Notes: generated from the letters alone by a model not told the origin. A DNA stretch of 58,824 nucleotides from Bacilli bacterium (GCA_017511945.1 JAFWHR010000003.1:1-58824), one strand, 5' to 3'. Positions 28,006 through 35,500 are shown, numbered from the stretch's first letter. Numbers and translations: made by a program.

Positions 28006-28074
28006 CATATATTAGTTTAGGGGATAATATATTTGAATGATTTTAAGGTGGTTATTGATACTGGACATGGAGGA
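28006..28074 (+). pseudogene. truncated 5' end of an N-acetylmuramoyl-L-alanine amidase gene
   Basis: These 69 bases match 29462-29530 at 63 positions, covering the upstream region, ribosome site, TTG start and first 14 codons of the intact amidase. The copy reads MNDFKVVIDTGHGG and then a stop. The rest of the gene is missing. Confidence 0.85.
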
Positions 28075-28099
28075 TAAAACTGACAAAGTAAAGTGTATG

Positions 28100-28126
28100 G
28101 AACTGACGAAAAATCAGTTCTTTTTT
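28100..28126 (+). terminator. terminator behind the amidase remnant
   Basis: GAACTGA (28100-28106) pairs with TCAGTTC (28114-28120), followed by six T residues. Confidence 0.8.
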
Positions 28127-28149
28127 AGTACTTAAAGAAGGAGGTGAAA

Positions 28150-28312
28150 ATGATGCCGAATTGTAAAGTTATATCCGTAGCTAACCAAAAAATTGATTGG
28201 TGTAGATTCAAATAATATTGTTATTTTCGATTCTGCAACATCACATACGGATATGTGGAGCGCTTATGAGCCAAGTAGAACAAGTGGGTTTATTTATTTT
28301 AGAGTTAATTAA
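28150..28312 (+). pseudogene. frameshifted small gene, unknown
   Basis: An AAGGAGGTG ribosome site precedes ATG at 28150. The frame reads MMPNCKVISVANQKIDWCRFK and stops. The frame shifted by one base at an A6 run reads on as LIGVDSNNIVIFDSATSHTD and continues to TAA at 28310-28312. Joined, they would give a protein of about 54 residues. This is either a recent frameshift or a slippage site; I favour a broken gene. No family is recognised. Confidence 0.5.
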
Positions 28313-28407
28313 ATAATTACATTATTTGCTCTTTATTTATACTGATTTTAGAAAATTGTGTTATAATTTAATTGATTTGCAAACTCTATCATATTTAGGA
28401 GGTGGAC

Positions 28408-28797
28408 ATGGAGAAAAATAATATAAAAGATATTTTTGAAAGTTTGTTAGATGACTTGAAAAAATCATTGACATATTTAACTGATGAAAAGGATAATATT
28501 GTAAGTCAGTTAAGGAAATGGAACTCTGAAATATCCTATGATGAATTATGTGAATCAATTAAATTAATTGAAAAACATATTCAGAAATGGTACAAGAATT
28601 ATTTAGTAAATAAGAGTACCAATATCATTGAATTAAGTGATTATCAAATAGTAAGTAAAGAAAGTGCTTATTTGATTGGTGAATGTTCACTGATAGATGG
28701 AATTAAAATTGAGGCGATTGATTGGCAAATTGGAATTATTGGTGATGGGATTGTAAAATCGATAAGAGAAAGGAATGGTAATAATGGGAGTGCCTAA
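28408..28797 (+). CDS. hypothetical protein, 129 aa
   Basis: The product has a helical, charged N-terminal half (MEKNNIKDIFESLLDDLKKS) and a shorter beta-type C-terminal half around GECSLIDGIKIEAIDWQIG. No membrane segment or known motif is visible, and I do not recognise it. AGGAGGTGG lies 5 bases before the ATG. The next gene starts 14 bases before its stop, so the two are probably coupled. Confidence 0.7.
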   Translation: MEKNNIKDIFESLLDDLKKSLTYLTDEKDNIVSQLRKWNSEISYDELCESIKLIEKHIQKWYKNYLVNKSTNIIELSDYQIVSKESAYLIGECSLIDGIKIEAIDWQIGIIGDGIVKSIRERNGNNGSA

Positions 28798-29332
28798 GGA
28801 AACTAAAGGGGGAGTTTACATCAATGTAAATGAAGATAAAAAAGGGACTGATCATGTAAATATCTATTCTGATGATCCACGTGGTGATCATACATCTATA
28901 CATATTAATATCAATACTAAGGCAGGTAAAGGAAGTATTACTGATACTACAAACGGTGGTAAAGAAACAACTGATACACAATGTTATTTAACAACAGCAT
29001 GTATGAGACATTTTAATGAAGATTTTGATGATGCTGGTTATGAACTAACTGTTTTAAGATGGTTTAGAGATAAATTTGTATCTAAAGAAGATATTGAGCA
29101 TTATTACGAAATAGCTCCTACAATTGTTGAAGCTATAAATGAGTGTTTAGAAAGTGACGAAATATATAATTATATATACGAACATGTTATTGATGAATGT
29201 GTTAAAGCTATAGAAGCAGGTAACTATGATTTTGCATATAGTAGATATAAAAATAGCATTTTAGCATTTGAAGAAACTTATGCAAAACCAATGCTTGGAC
29301 AGAGATTAATTAAAGTTTTAAAAGCAAGATAG
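28784..29332 (+). CDS. CFI-box-like protein, 182 aa
   Basis: The N-terminal 60 residues are polar and beta-rich with Asp/Gly/Thr (GGVYINVNEDKKGTDHVNIY). From residue 66, CYLTTACMRHF followed by LTVLRWFRDKFV matches the CFITTA...LRxFRDxxL box found in many otherwise unrelated bacterial proteins, whose function is not established. The rest is helical. The ATG at 28784 follows GAAAGGA and overlaps the upstream gene by 14 bases. There is no secretion signal. Confidence 0.75.
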   Translation: MGVPKETKGGVYINVNEDKKGTDHVNIYSDDPRGDHTSIHININTKAGKGSITDTTNGGKETTDTQCYLTTACMRHFNEDFDDAGYELTVLRWFRDKFVSKEDIEHYYEIAPTIVEAINECLESDEIYNYIYEHVIDECVKAIEAGNYDFAYSRYKNSILAFEETYAKPMLGQRLIKVLKAR

Positions 29333-29488
29333 AATGTTTGCTCATTAAGAAGAAACATAGTGAAAGCATATTATCTTTCCACACTAGATATTATAGAACC
29401 CTATCAATGTATGGATTCTGCTTTTTATTTTTTTAATACAATATCATTTTTAGTTATAATTCATATATTAGTCTAGGGGATGATATAT

Positions 29489-30682
29489 TTGAATGACTTT
29501 AAAGTGGTTATTGATGCTGGACATGGTGGATCTGATAGTGGAGCGGTTAGTTCATCAGGGGTTAGGGAAAAAGATTTAACTTTACAAATTGCGCAGTATA
29601 TGTATAATCAGTTTAGATCTAAAGGGATAGATGCAACTTTAATTAGAAGTACTGATGAGACAATATCACCTTCGGATAGAGTTAGAAGAATACTAGATGC
29701 TTATGGTGATAATTCTAACGTTATAGTTATATCTAATCACATAAATGCGGCAGGTGGGGCTGGTGCTGAAGGAGCAGAAGTTATATATGCTTTAAGAAAT
29801 GATGATAAACTCGCTAAAAATATTCTTCAATCTTTAGGTAATGCTGGACAAAAGATGAGAAAGTTTTATCAGAGAAGACTACCAAGTGATACTTCAAAGG
29901 ATTACTATTTTATTCATAGAGAAACTGGGAGAAATACACAGCCAGTAATTGTAGAATATGGTTTTATAGATAATCCTACTGATTTATCTAAAATACAAAA
30001 TAACTATAGAAAATACGTTGATGCTGTTGTAGATGCCGTCATTGCAACAGAAAAGGGGCAAAGTGTGCCAATGGCACCACTTGGAGATAATTACTATATA
30101 GTGAAATCAGGGGATAGTTTATGGAGTATTGCAAACAAATATAACACGACAGTAAATGAGTTAAAATCTTTAAATGGTTTGACATCAAATAATTTAAGTA
30201 TAGGTCAGGTTTTAAAAGTTTCAATGAATAATGAAAGTGGTAATACTTATGTTGTAAAATCGGGGGATAGTTTATGGAGTATTGCAAATAAGTATAATAC
30301 GACGGTAAGTGAGTTAAAATCTTTAAATGGTTTAACATCAAATAATTTAAATATAGGACAGGTTTTAAAAATTCCTATGAATAATGAAACGGGTAATACC
30401 TATGTTGTAAAATCTGGGGATAGTTTATGGAGTATCGCAAATAGATATAATACTACAGTAAGTGAGTTAAAATCATTAAATGGTTTAACTTCTAACAATT
30501 TAAGTATAGGACAAACGTTAAAAATTCCTGAAAATAATTCAGGAAGAACATATACAGTTAAATCAGGAGATAGTTTATGGAGTATTGCAAATAGATATAA
30601 TACGACAGTAAGTGAGTTAAAATTATTAAATGGTTTGACATCAAATAGTCTAAGTATAGGTCAAGTTTTAAGGATTAGCTAA
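29489..30682 (+). CDS. N-acetylmuramoyl-L-alanine amidase (Amidase_3) with four LysM domains
   Basis: Residues 1-190 are a zinc amidase that cleaves the MurNAc-L-Ala bond of peptidoglycan: VVIDAGHGGSDSGA holds the first His, the GVREKDL glutamate, ISNHINAAGG the second His and VEYGFIDN the catalytic Glu. Four LysM peptidoglycan-binding repeats of about 50 residues follow (YxVKSGDSLWSIANxYNTTV), with near-identical DNA. No signal peptide is present, so export may need lysis, a holin or another route, as with phage endolysins. The TTG at 29489 was chosen over ATG 29480, which overlaps the ribosome site; the truncated copy at 28006 has ATA where that ATG lies, supporting the TTG. Confidence 0.93.
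   Translation: MNDFKVVIDAGHGGSDSGAVSSSGVREKDLTLQIAQYMYNQFRSKGIDATLIRSTDETISPSDRVRRILDAYGDNSNVIVISNHINAAGGAGAEGAEVIYALRNDDKLAKNILQSLGNAGQKMRKFYQRRLPSDTSKDYYFIHRETGRNTQPVIVEYGFIDNPTDLSKIQNNYRKYVDAVVDAVIATEKGQSVPMAPLGDNYYIVKSGDSLWSIANKYNTTVNELKSLNGLTSNNLSIGQVLKVSMNNESGNTYVVKSGDSLWSIANKYNTTVSELKSLNGLTSNNLNIGQVLKIPMNNETGNTYVVKSGDSLWSIANRYNTTVSELKSLNGLTSNNLSIGQTLKIPENNSGRTYTVKSGDSLWSIANRYNTTVSELKLLNGLTSNSLSIGQVLRIS
30090..30682 (+). repeat. four tandem LysM-coding repeats of about 150 bp
   Basis: Repeats begin near 30090, 30242, 30392 and 30545. Each encodes VKSGDSLWSIAN followed by YNTTV and SELKSLNGLTSNNLSIGQ, with Asn/Gly linkers. High nucleotide identity points to recent duplication. Confidence 0.9.
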
Positions 30683-31709
30683 TGTTTTTAACAAGGTCAA
30701 ATTTGTAGCCTTGTTTTTTCATTTCTGTTATAAATGACTCTAATGCTTCATAGTTTCCTCTATTATTTGGATGAATTAAATATATGGCTCCATTGTGATA
30801 TCTTTTTAACATTTCATTTAAAGCTTCTTCTTTCGATAATACTTTAGAAAAATCATCGTAATTTGCACTATAGAAAAATGTTTTATATCCTAAGTCTTTA
30901 ATGATTTGTAAGTCTCTAAAACTCCATTCGCCTCTAGGATCTCTATATACTTTATCCATATCTTTTTTAGTGATGTTATAGTATGCTTTTTCAGTTTCTT
31001 TTATCTCTGATAGGAATTTTTCAAAGTTTTCTTTAGTGGCTAGTGATGGCATATTTTCATGATGAAATGTGTGATTTCCTATGGAATGATTTAAAGACAT
31101 CTTTTTAATTAAATCAGGGTTTTTTTCAATGTAATTTTTACATAAGAAGAAAGTTCCTTTAACATCATTTTTATCTAAAACTTCTACAACTTTATCTAAA
31201 TATGTCTCATAGCTTCCTTCGTCAAATGTCAGATATATTGTTTTATCATCTTTACCTAAAAAGTAGGCATCATATTTTTTTAATTCATTTATATCTGCTC
31301 CTCCAGGTGGTCTTTGATGATCGAATTTATTTCCGCTCCACCAGCCTCTTGAAGTATTGTCAATTTTATCATAGCTGTCTTTGTAGGTTAAATTTTGTCT
31401 GCTAACTTTTACAAATCTATAGGCATTTGCCTTTTCTCTCTTTGAATTTGAGACACTGTACACTAGTTCATATATTCCTTCTTTATTGTAATTAACTGTT
31501 CCTTCTATTTTAACTTTATTTGTAATGTCTCCATCTTTTTTATCAGAGGCACTATAGCCAGGTTCTTCATATTTTTCACCTTCTATTAAATTTGTAATTA
31601 CTTTTCCTTTTAAAGTTATTTTGGGAATTGTATCAGTTTCTCGTTTGTTAGTAGATAATATAAGTGTCACTATAAAAATTAAAGGTATTATACATTTTAC
31701 TATTTTCAA
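30675..31709 (-). CDS. PdaA-like polysaccharide deacetylase with Ig-like domain
   Basis: This 344-residue exported enzyme has an N-terminal membrane/signal segment (IVKCIIPLIFIVTLILSTN). A bacterial Ig-like domain (DUF5011 type, EGEKYEEPGYSASDKKDGDIT) occupies residues 40-105. A NodB-homology deacetylase domain has LTFDEGSYETY (metal motif; TFDEG as in PdaA rather than TFDDG), SIGNHTFHH (zinc histidines) and an RDPRGEWS motif. PdaA enzymes remove acetyl groups from muramic acid. The TTG start follows AAAGGAGG. It converges on the amidase gene, overlapping by 8 bases; both act on peptidoglycan. Confidence 0.9.
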   Translation of the reverse strand: MKIVKCIIPLIFIVTLILSTNKRETDTIPKITLKGKVITNLIEGEKYEEPGYSASDKKDGDITNKVKIEGTVNYNKEGIYELVYSVSNSKREKANAYRFVKVSRQNLTYKDSYDKIDNTSRGWWSGNKFDHQRPPGGADINELKKYDAYFLGKDDKTIYLTFDEGSYETYLDKVVEVLDKNDVKGTFFLCKNYIEKNPDLIKKMSLNHSIGNHTFHHENMPSLATKENFEKFLSEIKETEKAYYNITKKDMDKVYRDPRGEWSFRDLQIIKDLGYKTFFYSANYDDFSKVLSKEEALNEMLKRYHNGAIYLIHPNNRGNYEALESFITEMKKQGYKFDLVKNIS

Positions 31710-31819
31710 GTTATTCCTCCTTTGTAAAAATTATATTTTTTTATAAAATATTTATTCTTTATGTAATCCTTGAACATTTTATAAAACTAATATATAATTA
31801 TAGTAGATGGAGGGGCAAT

Positions 31820-33196
31820 ATGAAGATAGTAAAAGATATTAATCCTAGAATATTTAGAGAATATGATATAAGGGCAGTTTATAAAGAAGATTTAAATGAA
31901 GATGTTGCATATACAATTGGAAGAGCTTTTGGCAGTTATGTAAAGAGGAGGGGAGAAAGTAAAGTTTTAATCGGTCATGATAATAGATCTAGTCATTCTA
32001 CACTGTATCCTGGCTTGATGCAGGGAATACTTGATTCTGGAGTAAATGTACTTTCACTTGGATTAATTACCACACCGATGCATAACTATGCGAAAATGTA
32101 TTTTGATGTTAATGCAGCTGTGATGGTAACTGCAAGTCATAATCCGAAAGAGTATAATGGCTTTAAGTTATCTGTTAAAAAAGATGATTCTCTATTTGGT
32201 GATGAACTTAGAGATTTTAAATCTTTTCTTGATAAATATGATTTTGATCAGGGAATTGGTTGTGTTTATGAAGAAGATATTTTTCCGGCTTATATGCAAC
32301 TTTTAAAAAGGTCGCTTGACTTTGGTGAGAGGAAAGTTAAAGTTGTTGTCGACTGTGGAAATGGAACTGGAAGTGTATTTATAGAAAATATTTTAAAAAT
32401 GTTTAATGTTGAGTATGATTTACTCTACTGTGATAGTGATTCTAGTTTTCCTCATCACACGCCAGATCCTGCTGTTAGAGATAATATGAAAGATTTAGGA
32501 GATAGAGTTAAGAGTTTAGGGTATGATGTAGGTCTTGCAGTTGATGGTGACTGTGACAGGTGCGGAATGGTTTTAGATGATGGAACTTACGTTCCAGCTG
32601 ATATGATTATGCTTCTATTTTACCGTGATATCGCACCTAATATGAGAAATAGAAAAGGTGTGTTTGATGTTAAGTGTTCAAAGTCTTTGATAGATGAACT
32701 TGTACTACTTGGAATTGAACCTGTTATGAATAGAACCGGAGCAGTTTATGCGAGAAAATATGTTTTAGATAATAAATTGGATTTTGGGGGTGAGTATTCT
32801 GGTCATTTGTTTTTTACAGATAGATATTTAGGTTATGATGATGGAATTTATGGAATACTTAGAATTGCTGAATTGCTTTCAAAAAGTGATAGAAAAATAT
32901 CTGAAATGTTTAAAGGTATAAATGAGTACTATTCTACAGATGAGGTTAGTTTAAAAAGAGAAGTAACTGATGATAATAAATTTGAAATTGTAAATGACGT
33001 CATTGATTATGTTAAGGAAAAGGGTTATGAGTATAATTTAATTGATGGTATAAGAGTAACCTTTAAAGATGGCTGGGCACTTGTTAGAGCGAGTAATACA
33101 TCACCAAGTCTTACACTTAGATTTGAGGCGAAGAGCAAGAAGAGACTTAAGGAGATTGAAAGAGAATTTAAAAAAGTGCTTGATAGAGAGAAATAG
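31820..33196 (+). CDS. phosphomannomutase/phosphoglucomutase
   Basis: This 458-residue alpha-D-phosphohexomutase interconverts hexose 1- and 6-phosphates. All four active-site elements are visible: TASHNPKEYNG (phosphoserine loop), DGDCDRCGM (metal-binding), GGEYSGH (sugar-binding) and RASNTSPSLTLRFEA (phosphate-binding). The N-terminus FREYDIRAVYKEDL is typical of PMM/PGM enzymes of the AlgC/ManB type. An AGATGGAGGGG ribosome site precedes the ATG. It is a single gene with a hairpin over its stop. Confidence 0.94.
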   Translation: MKIVKDINPRIFREYDIRAVYKEDLNEDVAYTIGRAFGSYVKRRGESKVLIGHDNRSSHSTLYPGLMQGILDSGVNVLSLGLITTPMHNYAKMYFDVNAAVMVTASHNPKEYNGFKLSVKKDDSLFGDELRDFKSFLDKYDFDQGIGCVYEEDIFPAYMQLLKRSLDFGERKVKVVVDCGNGTGSVFIENILKMFNVEYDLLYCDSDSSFPHHTPDPAVRDNMKDLGDRVKSLGYDVGLAVDGDCDRCGMVLDDGTYVPADMIMLLFYRDIAPNMRNRKGVFDVKCSKSLIDELVLLGIEPVMNRTGAVYARKYVLDNKLDFGGEYSGHLFFTDRYLGYDDGIYGILRIAELLSKSDRKISEMFKGINEYYSTDEVSLKREVTDDNKFEIVNDVIDYVKEKGYEYNLIDGIRVTFKDGWALVRASNTSPSLTLRFEAKSKKRLKEIEREFKKVLDREK

Positions 33197-33206
33197 TTTT
33201 CTCTCT
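33185..33206 (+). terminator. hairpin at end of the hexomutase gene
   Basis: AGAGAGAAA (33185-33193) pairs with TTTCTCTCT (33198-33206), including the stop codon. Few T residues follow. Confidence 0.55.
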
Positions 33207-33244
33207 ATTTACTTATGAATATAAATATTATATAATTTATATGA

Positions 33245-33318
33245 GCCGCAATAGTATAATGGTATTACGAAGCAATGGTAATGCTTTAATGTAGGTCCGA
33301 TTCCTACTTGCGGCACCA
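33245..33318 (+). tRNA. tRNA-Thr (anticodon GGU), atypical
   Basis: The 74 bases fold as a cloverleaf with encoded CCA. Acceptor GCCGCAA pairs with TTGCGGC and the discriminator is A. The D-arm GTAT/TTAC has one mismatch. Anticodon stem AAGCA/TGCTT encloses the loop ATGGTAA, giving anticodon GGT at 34-36, with T33 and A37. The variable loop is TAAT, and T-stem GTAGG/CCTAC encloses TCCGATT. G1-C72, C2-G71, G35 and U36 agree with threonine identity. Two oddities stand out: position 55 is C instead of the near-universal U, and the D-arm (TAGTATAATGGTATTAC) resembles tRNA-Gly. TATAAT at 33231-33236 could be its -10 box. Confidence 0.87.
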
Positions 33319-33358
33319 TTTGAAAAAATTGTCGCACTAAGCGATATTTATATGACTA

Positions 33359-33385
33359 AGTCAATCTGATATAATTGACTTTTTT
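33359..33385 (+). terminator. terminator after the tRNA
   Basis: AGTCAAT (33359-33365) pairs with ATTGACT (33374-33380), followed by five T residues. It separates the tRNA from the ASCH/synthetase-like unit. Confidence 0.8.
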
Positions 33386-33398
33386 AATATAATAAATA

Positions 33399-33427
33399 TT
33401 GTTATTAATCTAAAAATATGGTAAAAT
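33399..33427 (+). promoter_or_regulatory. promoter of the ASCH/synthetase-like operon
   Basis: TTGTTA (33399-33404), 17 bases, TAAAAT (33422-33427) with TGG before the -10 box. Confidence 0.6.
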
Positions 33428-33442
33428 CGAATTAGATTTAAG

Positions 33443-33478
33443 CAGTATTAGAATCTATAATTTTAATACTGTTTTTTT
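33443..33478 (+). promoter_or_regulatory. terminator-type hairpin in the operon leader (possible attenuator)
   Basis: CAGTATTA (33443-33450) pairs with TAATACTG (33464-33471), followed by seven T residues, immediately before the AAGGAG ribosome site of the ASCH gene. It lies downstream of the promoter at 33399, so most transcripts would stop here unless the hairpin is prevented. Confidence 0.7.
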
Positions 33479-33496
33479 AGAAGGAGTATGTTGTTA

Positions 33497-34069
33497 ATGA
33501 AAAGAAAAATATTCTTAAGTTTTAGACCTGAATTTTTTAGACCTATTTTATATGATATAAAAAAATATGAATATCGAAAACGTTTTTGTAAAGAACCAAC
33601 AACTGCATATTTATATTTAAGTGCACCTGTGCAAGAAGTAATTGGAATTATGGAACTGGGGCAACCTTTATATATAAATGAAGAGATACTTAAATATAAT
33701 GAAAGTACTGACGTATATAAAAGACTTAAACAAAATTTGAAGAATGGAGAATTGTTTGCTATTCCGATTGAAAGTTTAAAATTATATAAAAAACCAATTC
33801 CGATTTCTAAAATAAAAGAATTGGAACCAAGTTTTTCAGTGCCACAGTGCTATTTAAATATTGAAAATTATCCAAAAGTATTTAACTATCTTAATAGTAG
33901 AGAAATGTATGATAGAGAATTCTATAATGATCATAAAAAGGTATATGAAAATAATCTTGGTATGAGTTGTAAGGAAATGGAGACCACGTTAGAATTTATC
34001 AAAAAAGATAAAGAATACTTAACGGATAAAAAATATGATATTATTAAAAGTGGTTATTTAAATAAGTAA
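33497..34069 (+). CDS. ASCH/PUA-like domain protein
   Basis: This is a 190-residue soluble protein. The N-terminal half, FLSFRPEFFRPILYDIKKYE then YRKRF and AYLYLSAPVQEVIGIMELG, matches the ASCH layout: a beta strand, a helix, KKYExRK, then a strand leading into a VxG turn. ASCH domains are PUA-like folds that bind RNA or modified nucleotides. The C-terminal 90 residues are helical and unrecognised. The ATG at 33497 was preferred; ATG 33488 abuts the AAGGAG site. The stop is 3 bases before the AGGAGG-associated start region of the next gene, so the pair is an operon. Confidence 0.8.
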   Translation: MKRKIFLSFRPEFFRPILYDIKKYEYRKRFCKEPTTAYLYLSAPVQEVIGIMELGQPLYINEEILKYNESTDVYKRLKQNLKNGELFAIPIESLKLYKKPIPISKIKELEPSFSVPQCYLNIENYPKVFNYLNSREMYDREFYNDHKKVYENNLGMSCKEMETTLEFIKKDKEYLTDKKYDIIKSGYLNK

Positions 34070-34081
34070 GGAGGTATGTTT

Positions 34082-35182
34082 GTGAAAAACGTATATTATC
34101 CATTAGCAGGAATGAATTATATAATTAATGATTTAGCCCAAATAATAGAAAACAAAATGAACGATAAAAAGGAAATTGTGTTATGGTTATCAGCTCAAGT
34201 AAATTGTTATCCCCATATAGGGACATTAACTAACTTTATTTCTGCATTTGCTTTAGCAAAACACTTCAAGGAATATTTTAATGTCCCTGTTAAAATAAAA
34301 GTTGAATTATTAGAAAGTGTAACTGGTGAAGAGCAAATAATAAATGGTCATAAATATTACAAAAATTTAGATAATGTTTTAACTGAAGATGGAATAAGTA
34401 TTAAAGAAAAATATTTACCTTATTTTAAAGATATTTTAAATAGATTGAGTGAAAAAGATAAAATTGATTATGAAATAAGATTCTTTTATGATTATCAAAA
34501 AGATCCATTAGTAAAGCAATCCTTAATAGAGGTTATGAATAACTATGAACTATTAAAATATACATTAGATCCTAAGGATGGGCAAATAAGATTAAGGTTT
34601 CCATGTCCAAAATGTGGACTTACGGAAAAACATTTGTTAAATACAAAAATAGAAGATATTTCTAATGAACATATTAAAATGAAATCAATTTGTCCGTACC
34701 ATGGAGAATATAGCATTAATATTGATAAGAATAGTACAGATTTGTTTGATATGAATGTGCCATTAAGATACTTAGTAAAAATATTATACTTATTAAAAAA
34801 AGATAAGGAAGAAAATTCATTAAACGTAATTGTTGATGGTGGTGATTGGTCTGGAATTTGGCCTCTTAGAGTGTATATGGAACCATTATTAAAATTAAAA
34901 CATTCTGATGTTCCTAGTATTATATATACACCAACTATATTAGATTGGTCTGGAAGTAAATTATCTAAAAGAATGTATGTAGGCAATCAAGCTTATAGAG
35001 AATACTTAAAAGAGGGGTTAATTAATTATTCCGAGTTTTATAATCAATATGGTGAAGTTGGATTTCAAAGATTATACAATGAAATTAATAATTGGATATT
35101 AGAACCAAAAAAATTTATTAGAGATTATACAATTGAGTACATGGATGCCATACTGAATGATGAAAAAATAAATATTTTATAG
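34082..35182 (+). CDS. stand-alone class I aminoacyl-tRNA synthetase-like catalytic protein
   Basis: The 366-residue protein has the two signatures of the class I synthetase HUP fold: LSAQVNCYPHIGTLTN near residue 40 (HIGH-type, PHIGT) and DWSGSKLSKRMYV near residue 292 (KMSKS-type, KLSKR). Between them lies a zinc-ribbon-like CPKCG...CPYHG pair. Only about 60 residues follow the KLSKR loop, so a normal anticodon-binding domain is missing. Amino-acid specificity cannot be assigned; the shape recalls class I LysRS or GluRS catalytic cores. GTG 34082 is 7 bases from AGGAGG; ATG 34076 is too close. It is coupled to the ASCH gene and lies near an unusual tRNA. Confidence 0.8.
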   Translation: MKNVYYPLAGMNYIINDLAQIIENKMNDKKEIVLWLSAQVNCYPHIGTLTNFISAFALAKHFKEYFNVPVKIKVELLESVTGEEQIINGHKYYKNLDNVLTEDGISIKEKYLPYFKDILNRLSEKDKIDYEIRFFYDYQKDPLVKQSLIEVMNNYELLKYTLDPKDGQIRLRFPCPKCGLTEKHLLNTKIEDISNEHIKMKSICPYHGEYSINIDKNSTDLFDMNVPLRYLVKILYLLKKDKEENSLNVIVDGGDWSGIWPLRVYMEPLLKLKHSDVPSIIYTPTILDWSGSKLSKRMYVGNQAYREYLKEGLINYSEFYNQYGEVGFQRLYNEINNWILEPKKFIRDYTIEYMDAILNDEKINIL

Positions 35183-35280
35183 GAGTACATATAAAATTTA
35201 TTGTATTAATCAAAATATTATTTATTGCAGTAAAATTATGTTATAATTTAATCAGTTAGTAATTATTACTAAAACTATTT

Positions 35281-35318
35281 GTGTCATAAAAGTTGTCGTA
35301 CTTCATCTTTTATGACAC
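35281..35318. other. 12-bp perfect inverted repeat
   Basis: GTGTCATAAAAG (35281-35292) and CTTTTATGACAC (35307-35318) are exact reverse complements around a 14-base loop, without a T-run. It may be an RNA hairpin or a protein-binding site. It is the first of three hairpins in the 318-base gap between the synthetase-like gene and the oxidoreductase gene. Confidence 0.7.
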
Positions 35319-35332
35319 CATAATGGATAGAA

Positions 35333-35353
35333 ATTCGGAAACATTTTCCGAAT
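35333..35353. other. 9-bp perfect inverted repeat
   Basis: ATTCGGAAA (35333-35341) pairs with TTTCCGAAT (35345-35353) around a 3-base loop. No T-run follows on either strand. Confidence 0.65.
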
Positions 35354-35364
35354 AATAATAAAGG

Positions 35365-35394
35365 TATAGTTAAAATTAAAACTATATTTTTTTT
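35365..35394 (+). terminator. terminator, third hairpin of the cluster
   Basis: TATAGTT (35365-35371) pairs with AACTATA (35380-35386), followed by eight T residues. Confidence 0.7.
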
Positions 35395-35500
35395 GCCATA
35401 CTAAATTTAAGATTTTTGTTAAAATAGGATTACTACTTTATTTTGTAACCTTTTATGTATTTTTTTGTTTGTGATGTAAATACTAAATTTGGTGATTTAT

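Noticed and set aside
30039..30341. Minus-strand frame opposite the LysM repeats
   Set aside because: It is an antisense shadow of repeated coding DNA without a ribosome site.
25561..31709. An intact prophage
   Set aside because: No integrase, capsid, portal, terminase or tail genes are present; only an endolysin-like amidase and decayed fragments.
33245..33318. Reading the tRNA as tRNA-Gly because of its D-arm
   Set aside because: The anticodon loop ATGGTAA gives GGT, and the G1-C72, C2-G71 pairs and anticodon agree with Thr; CC at 35-36 needed for Gly is absent.
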